A stretch of 64,000 nt of DNA, taken from Nephrocerus scutellatus (lineage: Eukaryota; Arthropoda; Insecta; Diptera; Pipunculidae). A model generated the notes under the pieces. The model saw nothing but the letters and a program-made list of their open reading frames with translations. It searched no databases and had not been told where the DNA came from. The stretch is taken from NCBI GenBank assembly GCA_947095585.1, contig OX352763.1, forward strand, positions 109,471,908 to 109,535,907, written 5' to 3'. Every line of letters starts with the position of its first letter. The stretch's first letter is position 1. Below are positions 1 through 11,469 of the stretch, piece by piece. The translations under genes and the position numbers were made by a program.

Positions 1-670
1 TATGGTTGGCTTCAATGTGCCCAGCCAAAAGAAGCAAAACTTCATTAAAATTCTTGTATGATTTATATGATTTATAAGCAGGTAGAAGTAACAAAAAAGG
101 GAGGGCGAAAATTACCAAATATAACTAGCTTTTCATAGAAAATTGTTTTCAGAAATATAGAAACGCCCAGGGAGGAAGAGCTATACGAACGGTAGTAGTG
201 TTTAAGTTTACATTATGAGTTGAAAAAAGATTTCACTTCAATTTTTTCGCAGTTATTAAAATCGAAAAAAGTTTGTAAAATAAACTTTTGATGAACGAAA
301 TACTTCGGAAAGAATTTTGCTCACACAAAACAATTGCCATTGATTTGTTTATTTCCCAAATTATACTTTTTTTTATTTACAAAATCTTAGACAAATATAT
401 TAGCCGCTACTGTGGTCATCGAACGCTATTGATAACAAGCCCATCAAATTTTTTGATCACCAGCCAATGTCGCTTAACTAGAGGCGGATGCAGTACAGAT
501 GCCAACCAATCACACCACCAAAATGTACAAAGAGAAGAACATAAATCACGACAAGAGAATCTATGTGTGCAATAACAACCGATCTGGTACCACTTTTGAA
601 AGAGCAGGAAACGGATAAAAGGATCCTGCAACAAATCATACACGACAACGAACAGCATCGAATGTATTAG
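1..670. other. unassigned AT-rich DNA
   Basis: No recognisable gene, RNA or transposon domain was found here on either strand. A 95-codon open frame at 288-575 (+) is low-complexity in composition and has no motif I can name, so I do not treat it as a gene. The stretch ends where transposon-derived sequence begins. Confidence 0.5.
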
Positions 671-745
671 CGATCATCACGATAATCATATTTGGTTCTA
701 CAACCGGGGTTGTTGTCTCTCCACCGATCTCGATTTCGAGCCGAT
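671..745 (-). mobile_element. RTE-like family B, 3-prime end scrap
   Basis: On the minus strand this matches the extreme 3-prime end of family B seen at 24.9-25.0 kb and 38.75-38.82 kb: the segment for a Trp-Arg-rich C-terminus, then the TTGTAGAGCCAAATATGATGAT type tail. About 25 bp present in the other copies is missing. It directly abuts a plus-strand family A fragment. Inference: an old 5-prime-truncated insertion, later trimmed. Confidence 0.6.
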
Positions 746-877
746 AACTCAGAAACTGGTACCGAAAATTGTTCAACCCAGCCAAAAACTCAAGGAAAAA
801 AGAGATTGGGACGCCTACAAAGCATACCTAAAATTGTATAAAAAAGAACTAAGAAAGGCCACCAGGAGGTATAGACT
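746..877 (+). mobile_element. LOA-like family A fragment (linker before RT)
   Basis: One frame reads KEKRDWDAYKAYLKLYKKEL followed by a basic run. Family A copies at 9.5 kb (FYKDYLKTYKKAMRKVKR) and 11.95 kb carry the same segment between the endonuclease and reverse transcriptase domains. Only about 130 bp remain, and both ends abut minus-strand RTE-like DNA, so the fragment is non-functional. Confidence 0.6.
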
Positions 878-2238
878 ACGCCATTGTGTTGTGTGTGTTA
901 TATCCTATATCCCCTTGTGCCTCTACTACGCCTACGCGCCATCGCGTGCGGTTCCTGGCAATGAGCTTCAGCTCTCTCCAACTCTTCCCCAATTGCCGTG
1001 ACTCCTCCTCAACTGTTCTGCTCCATTTAGTTCTCGGGCGACCCGTTCTTCTACCATCGTGAGATAACGGGTTCCATTGCATTGCGTAGTTTGCTATGGA
1101 ACTGTCGCCTTTTCGGAGGTTATGAGCAATACATTGGTTCCTGACCCGCTCCTGACCCGTTATCTGGTAAAGATGTTCGTTAGAGATACGGTTAGGCTAG
1201 AAAACCCTCAAGATGTTCCGTTGGCACGAAAGAACGTTTGTAATCTTTTTGTGATAGTAGCGGTCATCTTTCAAGTGCTGCACCCACACAACAGCACAGA
1301 TTCAACATTTGAACGGAGCAGTCGTAGCTAGGTGTTTAAGCTGATCGCATTGCTTCGCCATATCATGGACATCATTTCATCATTTTGCTTTGCCGAATCG
1401 GCTGACAATGTTCTGTTCGGTTCCACCTTCGGTCGACACAATACTCCCAAGATATTGGAAACTCTCTACTCTCTCTACCGGCTGTCCAGCAATGTTAACT
1501 TGAGTTACTGAGTTGGTGCCGAGGTTGATGATTTTGGTCTTGGCAGTATTAATCTTCAAACCCACAACATTTGCCTCCCTTTCCACATTTGTTGTCATTT
1601 GGTGCAGCTCCATAAACCTGTATGAGAATAAACAAACGTCGTCAGCGTAGTGCAGATATTTGAGTTGAGATGTTTCCTCCGTTTCCAGTAGATAAAGCTG
1701 CGCGAAATACATCGCTAATCACTACCAAGAAAAAGGATCGGCGATAGAATGCAACCTTGTCGAACCCCACTTAGGATCTCGAATTCCTCTGACAGCTTTT
1801 CTCTATGCAGCACACGACATTTAGAGCCATCATAGGTTGCTTTAATAATAGCTATTAGTTTATCGGGTATACCTCTCCTGCGCAAGGCGAGCCAGATAAA
1901 TTCATCAAAATCGATGAACAGCAGGTGCAGTGGTGACCGGAACTCAACGCACTGTTCAATAATGATCCGCAGGGTGTTTATGTGGTCTACACAGGAGGAT
2001 CCAGTGCGGAAACCTGCTTGTTCGGCATCGAGTGTATCTTCCAGATGTTCCTTAATTCGCTTACGTATTACTTTGGCTATTACCCTTGCAACTGCAGGAA
2101 GAACGCAAATGCCTCTCCAGTTTTCGCACTTCATAAGACTACCTTTTTTGGGGAGCTTAACAATCATTCCCTTCTTCCACTCGTCGGGGAAACTTTCTGC
2201 CTCCCAAGCTCTCTCTACAATAGGATATAAAAGCTCTA
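878..2238 (-). mobile_element. RTE-like family C, copy 1 (RT and C-terminus)
   Basis: Minus-strand relic of the ORF2 of a non-LTR retrotransposon. Reading 5-prime to 3-prime, 2238-1715 encodes the RT fingers and palm: a CENWRGICVLPAVARVIAKV segment, an EQAGFR segment and GVRQGCILSP. After a frameshift, 1712-1380 carries the catalytic LHYADDVCLFS and the thumb (FQYLGSIVSTEGG). 1082-880 encodes the typical C-terminal tail (GRPRTKWSRTVEEE, then RNRTRWR). The RT motif is intact, but frameshifts and a deletion near 1770-1720 break the frame, and the endonuclease is absent (5-prime truncation). It is about 95 percent identical by eye to copy 2 at 47.9-50.0 kb over 1,500-1,620. Confidence 0.88.
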
Positions 2239-2295
2239 CATACACCATTCCGCAACTACATCTCAACAACCACTTTCATGTCGTCATCCCCTTCA

Positions 2296-3212
2296 GATCA
2301 CTCTAGGAAGTTGGTGCTATCTCGGAAGATGAATCAATAAGTTTATATACTGACGGGTCAAAAACTGATGACGGGGTAGGCGGAGGTGTTTTCTCAAAAA
2401 GGCTAAATATAAGTCTTCCTTTCCGTCGTCCTAATTCTGTCCTGTCTTTGCTGACGAGAAATGTCATATCCACTAAGGATATCCGCATATTCTCAGATAG
2501 TCAAGCAGCTTTGAAATCCATAGAATCAGTCTCTACGAACTCTATTGTAGCCCTAGACTGCCGATCGTATCTCAGGGAGATAGCGGAGCAGTTCAACATT
2601 CACCTGTATTGGGTGCCGGGGCATAGGGATATTTTCGGGAACTGCAGGACCGATGAACGTGCCCCTTCTACCTGAAAATGGTTCTCTAGGCATACCGATT
2701 GTCACATGCAAACTCATGTTAAAGCAGGATGCTACTGACAAAACTAACATTAGATGGCAAAATGGTATAACTTGTGTAGCGACAAAACAGATCTGGCCAA
2801 TGATGGATCCGAAACGTCCAAGTGTTTGATCTCTCTAAACATAATACGCTACGAATACTGGGCACTGTCTTATAGGAAAGCATGCAGCAAGACTTGGTGT
2901 ATTTTGCAATGAATTCTGCAGAAGCTGCATAGACGATGAAGAGGAAGAGACAATTTTTCACCTTTTCTGCACATGCACAGCTCTTTCCCTAAGGCGTAAG
3001 CTCCATTTGGGTGCCTTCTTCTACAACGACCTTAACGGTTTGTCAAGCACTGACATCAAAAGTCTTTTACGCTTCATTCGAAGCTCCAACTGGTTCAATG
3101 AATAGGGTGAGAAATCCTCTCGATTCATGTGGCATCACAATGGACCATCTATTGGTCTAAGTGGGTCGGCTTCCTGTCGACAGCCACCTAAACCTAACTT
3201 AACCTAACCTTA
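2296..3212 (+). mobile_element. LOA-like family A, RNase H and 3-prime end
   Basis: The plus strand encodes the RNase H domain that closes family A ORF2: LYTDGSKTDDGVGGGVFSKR, then FSDSQAALKS and LYWVPGHRDIFGN. The segment with the second catalytic acid is deleted. A cysteine/histidine module follows (FCRSCIDDEEEE then FHLFC), then LHLGAFFYNDLN. The copy finishes in a 3-prime UTR and a (CCTAA)-type tail at about 3184-3212. It is 5-prime truncated and frameshifted near 2675 and 2880. The tail shows that the 3-prime end is the true element terminus. Confidence 0.85.
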
Positions 3213-3479
3213 CCACTAACCACTTTTGAAAACGTACTTTGCTGGATTGATACAGGGAGAAAACCTCATAGTGGAGTCGAATCGAAGTCAGTACTGAGAA
3301 CATGGAATGGATTACTTCTGAAGACAGTTAAACGGCAATGCTACGAATAATGCTATTGATGCCGTGCATTTGTTTATGATTTTAACTGATATTTGATTGG
3401 TCGTTCGTTTGCATTGTTTCTCCATAAAACATTCTGATGATGATCATCTTCGTCCACTTCAATAAAATGTTGATTAGCT

Positions 3480-3617
3480 TTCTTTATGTCCTTTATCCCC
3501 TTGTGGGTCCAAGGGCCTCTACCACGCCTACGCGCCATTGCGCGCGGTTTCTGGCAATGAGCTTCAGCTCACTCTAACTTTTCCCCAATTGCCGTGTCTC
3601 CTTCTCAACTCTCCGTG
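3480..3617 (-). mobile_element. RTE-like family C, 3-prime end scrap
   Basis: Almost the same sequence as 895-1010 of copy 1, in the same orientation (CCACGCCTACGCGCCATTGC and CTGGCAATGAGCTTCAGCTC). It encodes the Arg/Trp-rich C-terminal end. Only about 140 bp survive. The 260 bp before it (3213-3479) show nothing recognisable. Confidence 0.7.
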
Positions 3618-5062
3618 GTGTGAAAGTTAGTATTTATTTGTTTTGCCATTTATTTCTACTCGCTGCATGTGTCCTCATTCTTCGTACTCCGTACTCTTAA
3701 ATGCTCGGTATAGCTTCCAAAATTCTTCATTGATTTTATGCAATTGAGTGCTGCGTTATATGAGGTTCCAAGCTTTGTACCAGGCTGCTTGATTGGCGTT
3801 TTAACAATAAATTTCGTGTTTCCGGTTTGTCTGGTGGTTGCTTTAAATAGCTCTTCACATTACTGTTCTTTTGATGATCTGGCCATACTTCTCGGCAAAT
3901 CTTCTATCTTCCAGAACCTGCGGAGAAACTTGCAGACTCAATTAAAATGTTAAAGTTTTTAGCTGTAGTGTTTCGCCCAGCAGCTACCCAGCGAAAAATG
4001 GTACGAATAGCTGTCAGCCCAGTTAATATTGTATGCTGCTCAGATTGTAACGCTTTGAAGAAAATGTCGACACCTATGGCATGTCAATGAGACCACGCTT
4101 ATTTATTGCTGGATCAGCTAGTATTAATCCACTTAAGGTTTGAGCGTCTCGCTCCGACAGCTTGAATTCATTGTGCACGTCGGATACCTTAGGAACTACC
4201 AAAGCCTGTATTGTTAATGCGCTGCAAAGACCAGTTAAGTAGATCCTCGTATTGTTCCAATTCCCATTTCGACAAGTCCCTTCAACACGACCCTTTCGTT
4301 GGTTCATCTAAGTCGCAAGCCGTGCATAGGCTCCTCCGAAATAAAAGATGTCGGTGACACGGAATCCATCAATGCTCGATAAGTCTGATATTGACCAATT
4401 CCATATTTGATTTTAATTATTGCAGTCGGAAGTATACCTTGCGCAGCTGTGCTGTGAGTTTGTACCCTTTCTTAATTTGCTTCTTGCGCTGGTGATAGGC
4501 CCACATTATGAGCGGTTGTAGTCGGTTGCTCCTCATTCTCGAATCGTTTCTCATTAACTGTATGCAGAGATGTGTTACGTTTGGCATGGCAACGTTGAAA
4601 CCGTGCCCTCATACTCGATGGTCACCGTTTCAGCAATTAACACACCGGTTAACCCTTTGCATGTTTGCTGCTCTCTCAGCGTTGATGTCAGGGCTTCATA
4701 AAAACTGCATTCAAAAATTCTATGTGCGACTTGATTCCATATTGGACTCGTTATTCCTGGCGTTGTTACCACTGCACATACTCGTGTAATTGAATGAACT
4801 GGACCGCCTCCATCATGTCTGTTATTCGTCCAAGGAATTTAAGTAGATCTTGTAGTATGGGAACATTGTTTTCGGCCTGTGCCCAGAGATTCATTATAAA
4901 ATTTGTTTATTACCACGTATATTAACCAGGGGTCACTCCGCTCTGCCTCGGGGCCTTGCGCTTTTAACCCCCTGATTGATTCGTCTAATGTATCCGGAAA
5001 CTTTCTTATATTAGATGCTTTGCTGCTCCATGTACGCCTTGATAAAAGCACTGACGATTGTA
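3618..5062 (-). mobile_element. BEL/Pao LTR retrotransposon relic (gag, protease, start of RT)
   Basis: Minus-strand polyprotein remnant. 5060-4840 reads SSKASNIRKFPDTLDESIRG and then a segment typical of BEL/Pao gag. About 4700-4560 holds a broken zinc-knuckle region (CVNC and downstream HLCI). 4220-3965 is the clearest part: ALVVPKVSDVHNEF, LSGLILADPAINKRGLIDM and, after a +1 shift, IGVDIFFKALQ and TIFRWVAAG. These are the hallmark blocks of the BEL/Pao protease-associated region (DUF1758). 3950-3640 resembles the start of the RT part (CEELFKATTRQTGNTKFIVK). Several frameshifts and stops are present. No LTRs were identified. Confidence 0.8.
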
Positions 5063-5149
5063 CCTTCGATCGTGAATAGTAGAGGTATATATATCAACAA
5101 AGGATTCCATATAATAACCATCGAATCATATAACCGCCTATAGCCACTC

Positions 5150-5362
5150 ATCAACAACTGGCTTAGCCCCTATTAGTGCGACTTTAGGCCAGGAAAGTCC
5201 ACATTTGACCAAATATTCACACTGCAGTATGCATAATCTGGAGCAGAGCCAAGAAGTACAGATCATTAATAACAATTTTTTGTTGATTTCAAAGCCGCGT
5301 ATGACAGCGAATATACAGATGATATATTCAACGCCTTATCATATATAACATCAACGTTCCCT
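5150..5362 (+). mobile_element. RTE-clade RT fragment
   Basis: With one frameshift, this encodes RPGKSTFDQIFTLQ and then FVDFKAAYDSEYTDD. That is the GxxRGRST/DQIF and F(V/I)DFKAAFDS pair typical of the RT fingers/palm of RTE-like elements. Only about 70 codons remain. It is not close to families B, C or H at the residues visible, so it is probably a fifth RTE-like family. Confidence 0.65.
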
Positions 5363-7084
5363 CCCGCGAAATCCTTGAATCTTACCCAACGACACAACGC
5401 AGTAGACGAAGTTCTCGCCTTAGCCAAGACTAACCATAATTCAGCTTAATTTTGGAACAAATCGCAATCTGTTTCAGCGCTTCTAAGCAAAGAGTTCAGC
5501 AGCGGAATAATCGCATTATTCGGATCATCTCTAAGGGGATCATAATAGCGAAAGAGGAATTTGGTAAACAAATTCTGCACTTTATAACATTTTGCCACAA
5601 AACAAAAGTGCACCAACAACAACAACAGCTGCACTTTAAAGTCAACGTCCCTGGTCGAAAGTAATTTAATCCTGACAGGCGACATATCACAGCACAGCTC
5701 AGAGCACTAGAAGTGCAATTTATCATCAGAATGTTATCCTACAATGGAAATGGAAAATGGAATAAGTTTGGAAACCAAAAAAAAATATTCCTAACGAACG
5801 TGAATCGACTTTTTAGTTGGATCACTCATGTTCTCTCTGGTGGTTTCACAATGCCATATATTCATGATACGACGGCGAGGACGGACAACATAACTAACTT
5901 TAGTCTTTAGTCTCTGACTGAAGTTGAGTAGAAAATATTGCATCGCAAATGTCCTGTTTTTGCCAGCAAACACAATTTGCTACTTTGTTTCACTTACGAG
6001 AGTATACTGTGGAGTGAGACCGACCGGGCGTGTGAACAACTTCTTGAATAAATATTTTAGTTCAATTTATTTTGCTCCTTCTCCCCTCCAAAAAAAAGGA
6101 GTAGGAGGCACTAGTAGTTTCAAACGATAAACGACGACGATGCAGACAAAGCAGACGCAGATGTTTGGCATTACGAAGAAATGCGCAGAAACTTTTCATC
6201 TCGATGGCTCTGTCTCCGCATCCATTCTTTGCTAGAAGTTCTTTTAAAACTTCGTCCATGTCTCAATTCCCATTCAACGGACGATGCCAAAATGTCGTCT
6301 TTATATTTTCACAAATCACTAAAACAAATAAAGAAACCAACCGTGGACTATCAACGCTTTGCGAATTTTTATAAAGGACGATAATCTTAAGTGTTTCCTT
6401 TCCGTTAACGTTTAATGCCATGGATGGTATTTAGTCAGACTTAGATGCTGTTGGGCATCCATATCCAGAAAAAAAGAAATTTCCCAGTTTTGCTTCGTTA
6501 TATCATTCAATGGCGCAACTTCAGTCAGGTTCTCTTTTATTTGTGTTCGCATTGGAGAAAGTTTTTCAGTTGAGTTGGCCATTGGCTATTGATTTGATTG
6601 ATTAGGTCTTTGGCGTTGATTGATCATACATCTATGTAAGTTAGATACCTCCCGGCCAAATAAAAAACCGTCATGGAATGACTCTCTGAAGAACTACCGA
6701 TAAATAACAAACAGTTGTATATTCTCTTTGCAGTGTGGTTAATTAATTGAAGTAAAAGTAAGAAATGGAGGTCAGCCATTAGGATAATAAGAGGAACAAC
6801 ATATAGTATGTATTCACGTGCCGTATCTATTCTGTTACGCAATTAAATATTCTGAAAGTGGACCTAAGGTAAATTTTCAACTCAAAAACCTAAATAATCG
6901 TGCTTGAAATTGAAATTAGCGCTAGGCCAATAACCTCGTCCTTAAAAACATCATTGATGATGATGATAATGATAAATGGGGTATATTCTAGCAGCACCGC
7001 GACCCATGCAGATATATTGCGTTTCACAACCTCCAGATGGGTTTGAGTACCATTTTATACAGCACGACTTTACAGTCTAGGGTT
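5363..7084. other. unassigned DNA with one possible repeat
   Basis: No domain was recognised on either strand. Short open frames at 5452-5664, 5713-5910, 6165-6384 and 6624-6842 have no motif, no neighbours and no codon pattern that would support them. About 6,770-6,985 looks related to 14,560-14,745 (see the separate entry). The rest is ordinary AT-rich intergenic sequence. Confidence 0.45.
6890..6985 (+). repeat. dispersed repeat pair (copy at 6.9 kb)
   Basis: The stretch AGGCCAATAACCTCGTCC then TTAAAAACATCATTGATGATG resembles AGGCCAATAACATCGGC and AAAAAACACCGTCATGAAAC at 14,670. Both are preceded about 100 bp upstream by GCCGTATCTATTCTG and followed by GATGATGATG. The GAT-rich end looks like the tail of a non-LTR retrotransposon, but no coding sequence confirms that. 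Confidence 0.35.
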
Positions 7085-8790
7085 TTATTGTTATTGTTAC
7101 TGTTGGTGGGCTGGTAAGCCTTGTGCACTATGACCTTAAGGTCTATTTAGCATCCCAGAGGTCTACCAAATTAGGTGATGGCTAAGTCCTTTTATGAATG
7201 CCAATATATCTGCCAGGTCCCCATTTTTATTAAGTGGCCATTAAACGGGACATGTCCCGTCGTGTATCAGACAAGAGATCTGAGTGTATATCGGTTTACT
7301 TGATTGCTTTGTTTGTGTTTTTAATGTTGTATTTGAGAAGCTTTTTGGTTTGTTTCATCGTAGTTGATGATTCCCATTCAGCCTCGATGGCGTTATTTGC
7401 CCACTCTTTTATCTGGTTTTTGAGGTGGCTCTTGCAGTAGGCAATGCTTGGCTCGGGACCAGCGAAGGTGTCTTCCGCGCCTTCTCTTGCGCAGTGGTCT
7501 GCTGCCTTGTTCGCTTCAATGACTGAATGGCCTGGCGACCACATCAGGATGACCTTGTTGGTTTTGGCTAGTTCGTTTAGGTGGCAGTAGGGATATACGT
7601 AATGTAATGTAATAACACATAACACCCTTTATAAGTCTTTGCATTTCACTGAGTTTCGAGCGTGTCTTCCACTGCTCTGTTTTTGGCCACAATATCAGGG
7701 CTGCGTATGTACGCCTGGGTCTGATAATGCTGTGGTATAGCCATAGAGTAACTTGCTAGTTTTCTCTCCACGATTTTTCTGATTTCAACATGCGTTGGCA
7801 ACTGAAGTAATCTTTGTTAGACTTGTTGGTGATGTATGATATATGGGAGTTCCATGTTAGTTTTTGGTCAAACATGACCCCCAGTTATTTGGCTTCAGGC
7901 ATTATTTGGAGTATTTTGCCTTGGAATCTTAGGGCAGGAAGAGTTATTCTCTTTCTTTTGTGAAAACGGTGCATAATATTTTGTCTGGGTTGACACTTAG
8001 GTCTACCTCCCGGCACCCTTCGTTTACTATTTTGAGAGCGAATTGCATGCGCTCTGTTATCGTGTTCGAATTATCGAATTTACCTCGGACCATTAGGACT
8101 AGATCATCCGCATAGCCAATGTTTGTGATAAGATTACTCTTAAGCCTGTCCAGCAACTGATCAATCACCAGTAGCAACAAGAGTGGTGATAGAACGCCTC
8201 CTTCTGGGCAGCCTTTTGCTGCCGGTGGTGGTTTCGTCACCAAACGAGCATGCACATGACCCATCCTATGATAGAGGAGTCTATTCTCCTGGTTTTAGCT
8301 TGTGTTTGAATTACTTCGAAGTTAGTGTTGTCGAAAGCACCTTGGACGTCGATGAAGGCGCATAGTAACATCTCTTTGCTTCGGAGTGTGTCTTCGATTT
8401 TGGTTGTCAGCTCATGAAGTGCTGTTTCCGTTGATTTTCAAGTCCGATATGCGTGTTGGCTGGGGTTAAGTGGATTTGAATGGAGTATTTTAGATCTAAT
8501 GGCTTTGAGAATAAATGATGTAAGGTTAATAGGCCTGTAAGACCTTGTATCCTCGGGGGATTTCTTCCCTGCCTTTGTAACAAAATCACTCGTACATATC
8601 TCCAGCACCTTGGTACATATTCTAGGCTATATCTGACTTTGTAGAGTCTTACGGATAGAGATTTCATTATGTACAAGCCACGTTGTATGAGTATCGGGTA
8701 TATTCCGTCTCCTGGGGATTTGTATGGGCCGAAGGAATTTACAGCCCATCGAATTCCTTCTGTGGGAAAATGTTATTTGAGCGTCTGTAG
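7085..8790 (-). mobile_element. LOA/R1-like family E (RT, RNase H, 3-prime end)
   Basis: Minus-strand ORF2 relic. 8370-8280 reads AFIDVQGAFDNTNFEVIQ (RT motif A). 8264-7944 encodes GCPEGGVLSPLLLLL, then the intact catalytic IGYADDLVLMVRGKF and LSVNPDKI. 7620-7296 is the end of the RNase H domain and beyond (VILMWSPGHSVIEANKAADH, GPEPSIAYC). 7290-7090 gives the C-terminal DILAFIK-type segment and then a CAATAA-rich tail ending near 7085. The GCPxGGVLSP and YADDLV residues, with a C-terminal RNase H, place it in the LOA/I/R1 group. Frameshifts break it into several frames. Confidence 0.85.
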
Positions 8791-8859
8791 GCTTCCGCGG
8801 GGGTAAAGTAAAGGTTTGTGTTATGTCTATTATGTCAAGGTTTAGTTTGGAATGTTTTC

Positions 8860-9300
8860 CGATTAGCCAATTTATCTATCTAGATGTAGACCTAAGTAGT
8901 GGATGGTCTCGCATTGGGGTAGATTGATGTTGTTTAGTTTCACCGCAGGACAGTTTTGTTTACAGAGAGTGAATGTAATATGTGCCGATTTCTACTCGCT
9001 TGCCTTTAGTCTCCATTTGGAAAGCTATTGAGATATTTCTTCTAATTGTTCTTGTAAAATTCTTGACGCTATTTGTGGATTTTCGTGGGAAGCCAGTAGT
9101 GCTGTGTCATCTGCAAATGTTGAAATTATAACGTAGTTTGAAGTGGCGAGGTCCGCTGCATAAATTAATACTGGACGCACCCAGTACACTGCCTTGTGGA
9201 ACCCATAGATTTCATTTACATTTGAAGATGCGCTATTGTGGTTGTTCAAGAATTTCCGGTTTAGCAGGTAGTTTTTTATGATCGCATGATAACTCGTTGG
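8860..9300 (-). mobile_element. Jockey-clade RT fragment, copy 1
   Basis: The minus strand encodes the RT palm core STFADDTALLASHENPQIAS, then LEEISQWLSKWRLKA, KSAHITFTLCK and ETIHYLGLHLD. This is the RT palm and thumb of a Jockey-clade element; FADDTA is intact. The upstream GIPQG block is damaged. A second copy of the same family lies at 45,435-45,620. It is joined head to tail with family E. Confidence 0.8.
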
Positions 9301-9419
9301 TAGCTGTGTCTTTGATACTGTAGGAACAGTAACGTAAATTAGACGAAACGGGGAAAAATTTCTTCTATTAAACGAGCTACGACTGTGGACATATTAGTTG
9401 ACCATGAAAGCTTTATGCC

Positions 9420-11060
9420 CGAACAGTCGTAGCAAAAAAGCACCCACCTTGATGGAACGATGAAATGGATAAGCTCAGACTGACTGTACAGATCTATGTT
9501 CAATATCTGCTATACCAATAAATTCTACAAGGACTACCTGAAAACATATAAGAAAGCAATGAGGAAAGTTAAACGACTTTACTGGATGGAGTTCTGTCAA
9601 TCCATTGAATCCACCAAGGACTCGATCAGAATGCGTAAGATCCTATCATAGGAAAACTCTTTTCCAACCCTAATAAAAAGATCCGATGGCTGTTGGTCAG
9701 AATCAGCGGTTGAATATTATAGTTAACAGCAATTTCACGGCAAGACTCGTGCTTAGCTCACTGGCCGAGTCCTCCCCAAAGCCAGCTGTTCGAAGTGGAC
9801 AAAATCGTAAACCAGGAAACGGTTTCCTGGGCCATTCGCAGTTTCACTGCGTACAAATCGCCTAGCATTGACGGCATTCAACCAATTATGCTTCAGATGA
9901 CTATAGAGTACCTACGATTTGTGGTCATCTCCAAAGCAGGCAGAAAAGGTCATGCATCGGCAAAAGATTTAAGACCACTTAGTCTATCGTCATTCCTGCT
10001 GAAAGCGCCGGAGCTAATCTTAAGCTATCACACAAGACTAAGCTTACCTTAAAGGCAGGTCCCCAGAAACAGCCGTCCACGAGGTACTACGCACAAGTGA
10101 ACACTCCCTTTATTTCAGACTGCCACCTTCCTCAATAAAGAAGGCACCTTTAACAATGTCTGTACATATTGATGCCATTAAGGAGGCTTTCACTCAGTTA
10201 CGGGATCAGCAACTCCTAATACAGTCGATCATCTCCATGCTAGTTAGCAGCGGGATTCATGGTAATATGGGCAGTAACAGTATTACCAAATTAGTCGACA
10301 AAGGCACTCCACAAGGAGGAGTGATATCGCCTCTACTGTGGCTGTTGATAACAAACAAGGTCCTTAGGACACTTAAGAGGGACAGGATGAAAGCTGTTGC
10401 GTATGCAGACGACATGTGTCAGGACAGTATCCTTGGGTGATTAGTGAGGTCATGGATAGGGCTCTAGGCAGAGTTAGCTCATGGGCGACCGGCTCTGGCC
10501 AGTGGGTTAACTCTGGCAAAAGTGAAATAGTACTTTTCACCCCTAAATACTAAAATACCGGACTTAATGGTCAGAGACTCACGCTTACCTCAGTAACTAT
10601 AATATCTCGGCGTAATCTTAGACAGGAAACTCAGTTGGAAGTCAAGTATAGAATTTAGGGCTATGAAATTATGTATTGCCCTATATTTTAGCAGCAAAAC
10701 TTGGTAGGAATTTTGGACTGCAGCAGAGGGTGTACACAGCACTTCGCTTCAATCCTTATCCATAAAGTTTGCCGTAAAGTTTCCAGCTCGAGAAAGTCTG
10801 AAGGATGGGAGAGCTGTGGGACTTTTTGATGAAATTCAATTCACCGATGGATCCAAGAGTCGGTGCAGGAGTATACCCTGAAAACCTTAACCCTGCAATG
10901 TCCCACAAGCTACCTGAAACTTATATAATAGTATCTACTAAGCTAGGGTTCCGGGCACAGAGGCATTGACGGCAATAAAAGAGCAGACGTACTGGCGACG
11001 AAGGGCGTCACACTGGATAAGGACTATACTGAGGCCCTTGCCACTGTAGATATATAATTA
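9420..11060 (+). mobile_element. LOA-like family A copy (RT to RNase H)
   Basis: Plus-strand ORF2 relic. 9,530-9,600 is the FYKDYLKTYKKAMRKVKR linker. 9,795-10,040 is the RT start (KSPSIDGIQP, then KDLRPLSLSSFLLKAPE). 10,156-10,440 gives the region leading to KGTPQGGVISPLLWLL and the intact KAVAYADDM. 10,480-10,560 is the thumb. 10,830-10,870 has FTDGSK as the start of RNase H, which then jumps by deletion to PGHRGIDGNKRADVLATKG at 10,950. Stops and frameshifts occur throughout. It ends abruptly near 11,060 without the family tail. Confidence 0.85.
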
Positions 11061-11469
11061 CATTTTTCCTCTTCTTCATCGAATAACATTTATTTTAACC
11101 TGAAAGTTGTACCTTCTTTAGTTTTGTAACATACGGATTGTACGAGTAGAATCACAATTATCGACTCGCATTATAGTCTCAGAAGAAACAAAATTTTACA
11201 CTGTAGTACAGTCGCTTCCTCAAGACATGGCAGCAAGCCATACTACACAATTTTTAAAAAACCTCTCATAGCGAAAGTGAACGAATCGAACCTTGACTTT
11301 CAGAGGAGGAGATGGAAGACAAAAAGCCTTCTACATTTTACAGAGGACTTCAAACATTGGCTGGACAGTGGCTGTCTGCCACGACCACAGCCACATAAAA
11401 AGTATGGAAACCATGCAATTTGAAAAACGTAAACCCAAACAAGAGGTGAGTTACTTTTTGATTACCTTT
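11061..11469 (+). other. unassigned; possibly upstream part of the next family A copy
   Basis: I see no firm domain. 11,300-11,400 (+) reads in one frame as an acidic, Thr-rich stretch (EEMEDKKPSTFYRGLQTLAG). It lies just before the endonuclease end of the following family A copy, so it may be element DNA, but no other copy in the window covers it for comparison. Confidence 0.35.

Noticed and set aside
1914..2306. 130-codon plus-strand open frame
   Set aside because: Antisense shadow of family C copy 1 RT.
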